Shown here in pieces: positions 63,946 through 64,000 of a DNA stretch of 64,000 nucleotides (the stretch's first letter is position 1; the number at the start of each line of letters is the position of its first letter). The DNA lies in NCBI RefSeq assembly GCF_002379085.1, contig NZ_NBZW01000019.1:27699-91698 (forward strand), written 5' to 3'. Below the pieces are notes generated by a model. The model was not told the DNA's origin. It saw only the letters and a program-made list of their open reading frames with translations, and did no database searches. A program made the position numbers and the translations under genes. The stretch comes from Polaromonas sp. AET17H-212 (lineage in GTDB: Bacteria; Pseudomonadota; Gammaproteobacteria; Burkholderiales; Burkholderiaceae_C).

Positions 63946-64000
63946 CCCTCCGGGTTGCGGCCAAAAAGACCATGCGCAGCGTTGCAAAGCCTTGCCGGGC

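Overview
The window looks like chromosomal DNA from a betaproteobacterium of the Burkholderiales, most likely the Comamonadaceae (Polaromonas/Rhodoferax/Variovorax-like). This is inferred from the GC-rich coding style, the many Bug/TctC solute receptors, the zapA-6S RNA arrangement and a short dispersed repeat of a kind I associate with that family. It is gene-dense, with no rRNA, tRNA, CRISPR array or insertion sequence. All functions are read from protein motifs and gene order; no database search was possible.

Layout. (1) 0.2-3.1 kb: a Rad3/DinG-type helicase with an N-terminal nuclease-like domain, and a two-TM potassium channel. (2) 3.2-15.0 kb, minus strand: a cobalamin riboswitch followed by btuB-cobB-SBP-cobU-btuF-btuC-btuD-cobO-cobD-cobC-cobQ, i.e. 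B12/corrinoid uptake plus the late steps of cobalamin synthesis; most junctions overlap by 1-8 nt. (3) 15.1-18.8 kb: a zapB-like gene, zapA, 6S RNA, a TSUP permease and two LysR regulators. (4) 18.9-40.1 kb: a probable oxalate island. Gcl, Hyi and GlxR turn glyoxylate into glycerate. Next come a small unknown protein, a FAH-family enzyme and a PanE-like reductase that is a good candidate for oxalyl-CoA reductase (PanE2). A TctC-TctB-TctA transporter, a cytidylate-kinase-like/BON protein and a divergent Crp/Fnr regulator follow, then oxalyl-CoA decarboxylase, two formyl-CoA transferases with a solo PAS protein between them, and an NAD-linked Mo/W formate dehydrogenase. Together these could import oxalate, activate it to oxalyl-CoA, oxidise part through formyl-CoA and formate to CO2 plus NADH, and assimilate the rest through glyoxylate and glycerate. 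Two copies of the palindrome TTGAC-N4-GTCAA, one before the transporter and one between the regulator and oxc, suggest local control by the Crp/Fnr protein.

(5) 40.1-46.8 kb: ABM monooxygenase + cytochrome P450 with a divergent ArsR-like regulator, an RraA-like protein, a lysine-rich SWIB protein, a ThDP enzyme and a TetR regulator. (6) 46.9-51.4 kb: a Bug receptor and a three-gene cassette (Gfo/Idh/MocA, DUF993, sugar-phosphate isomerase/epimerase) that looks like an undescribed catabolic route controlled by the TetR protein. (7) 51.5-57.7 kb: aldo/keto reductase, DUF6064 membrane protein, EamA transporter, 3-methyladenine glycosylase, glycerophosphodiesterase, MFS transporter and AraC regulator. 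(8) 57.8-64 kb: a NarI-like/HdrD-like redox pair behind an FNR-type box, a CAP-domain protein, DUF2784, a thioesterase with an apparent homopolymer frameshift, and modB-modC molybdate transport genes.

Non-coding structure of note: five copies of a ~55-59 bp repeat, four at gene 3' ends (three supplying C-terminal codons or stop codons) and one inside cobU; a ~121 bp concentric inverted repeat between cobO and cobD; and a 99 bp inverted repeat near the right edge.
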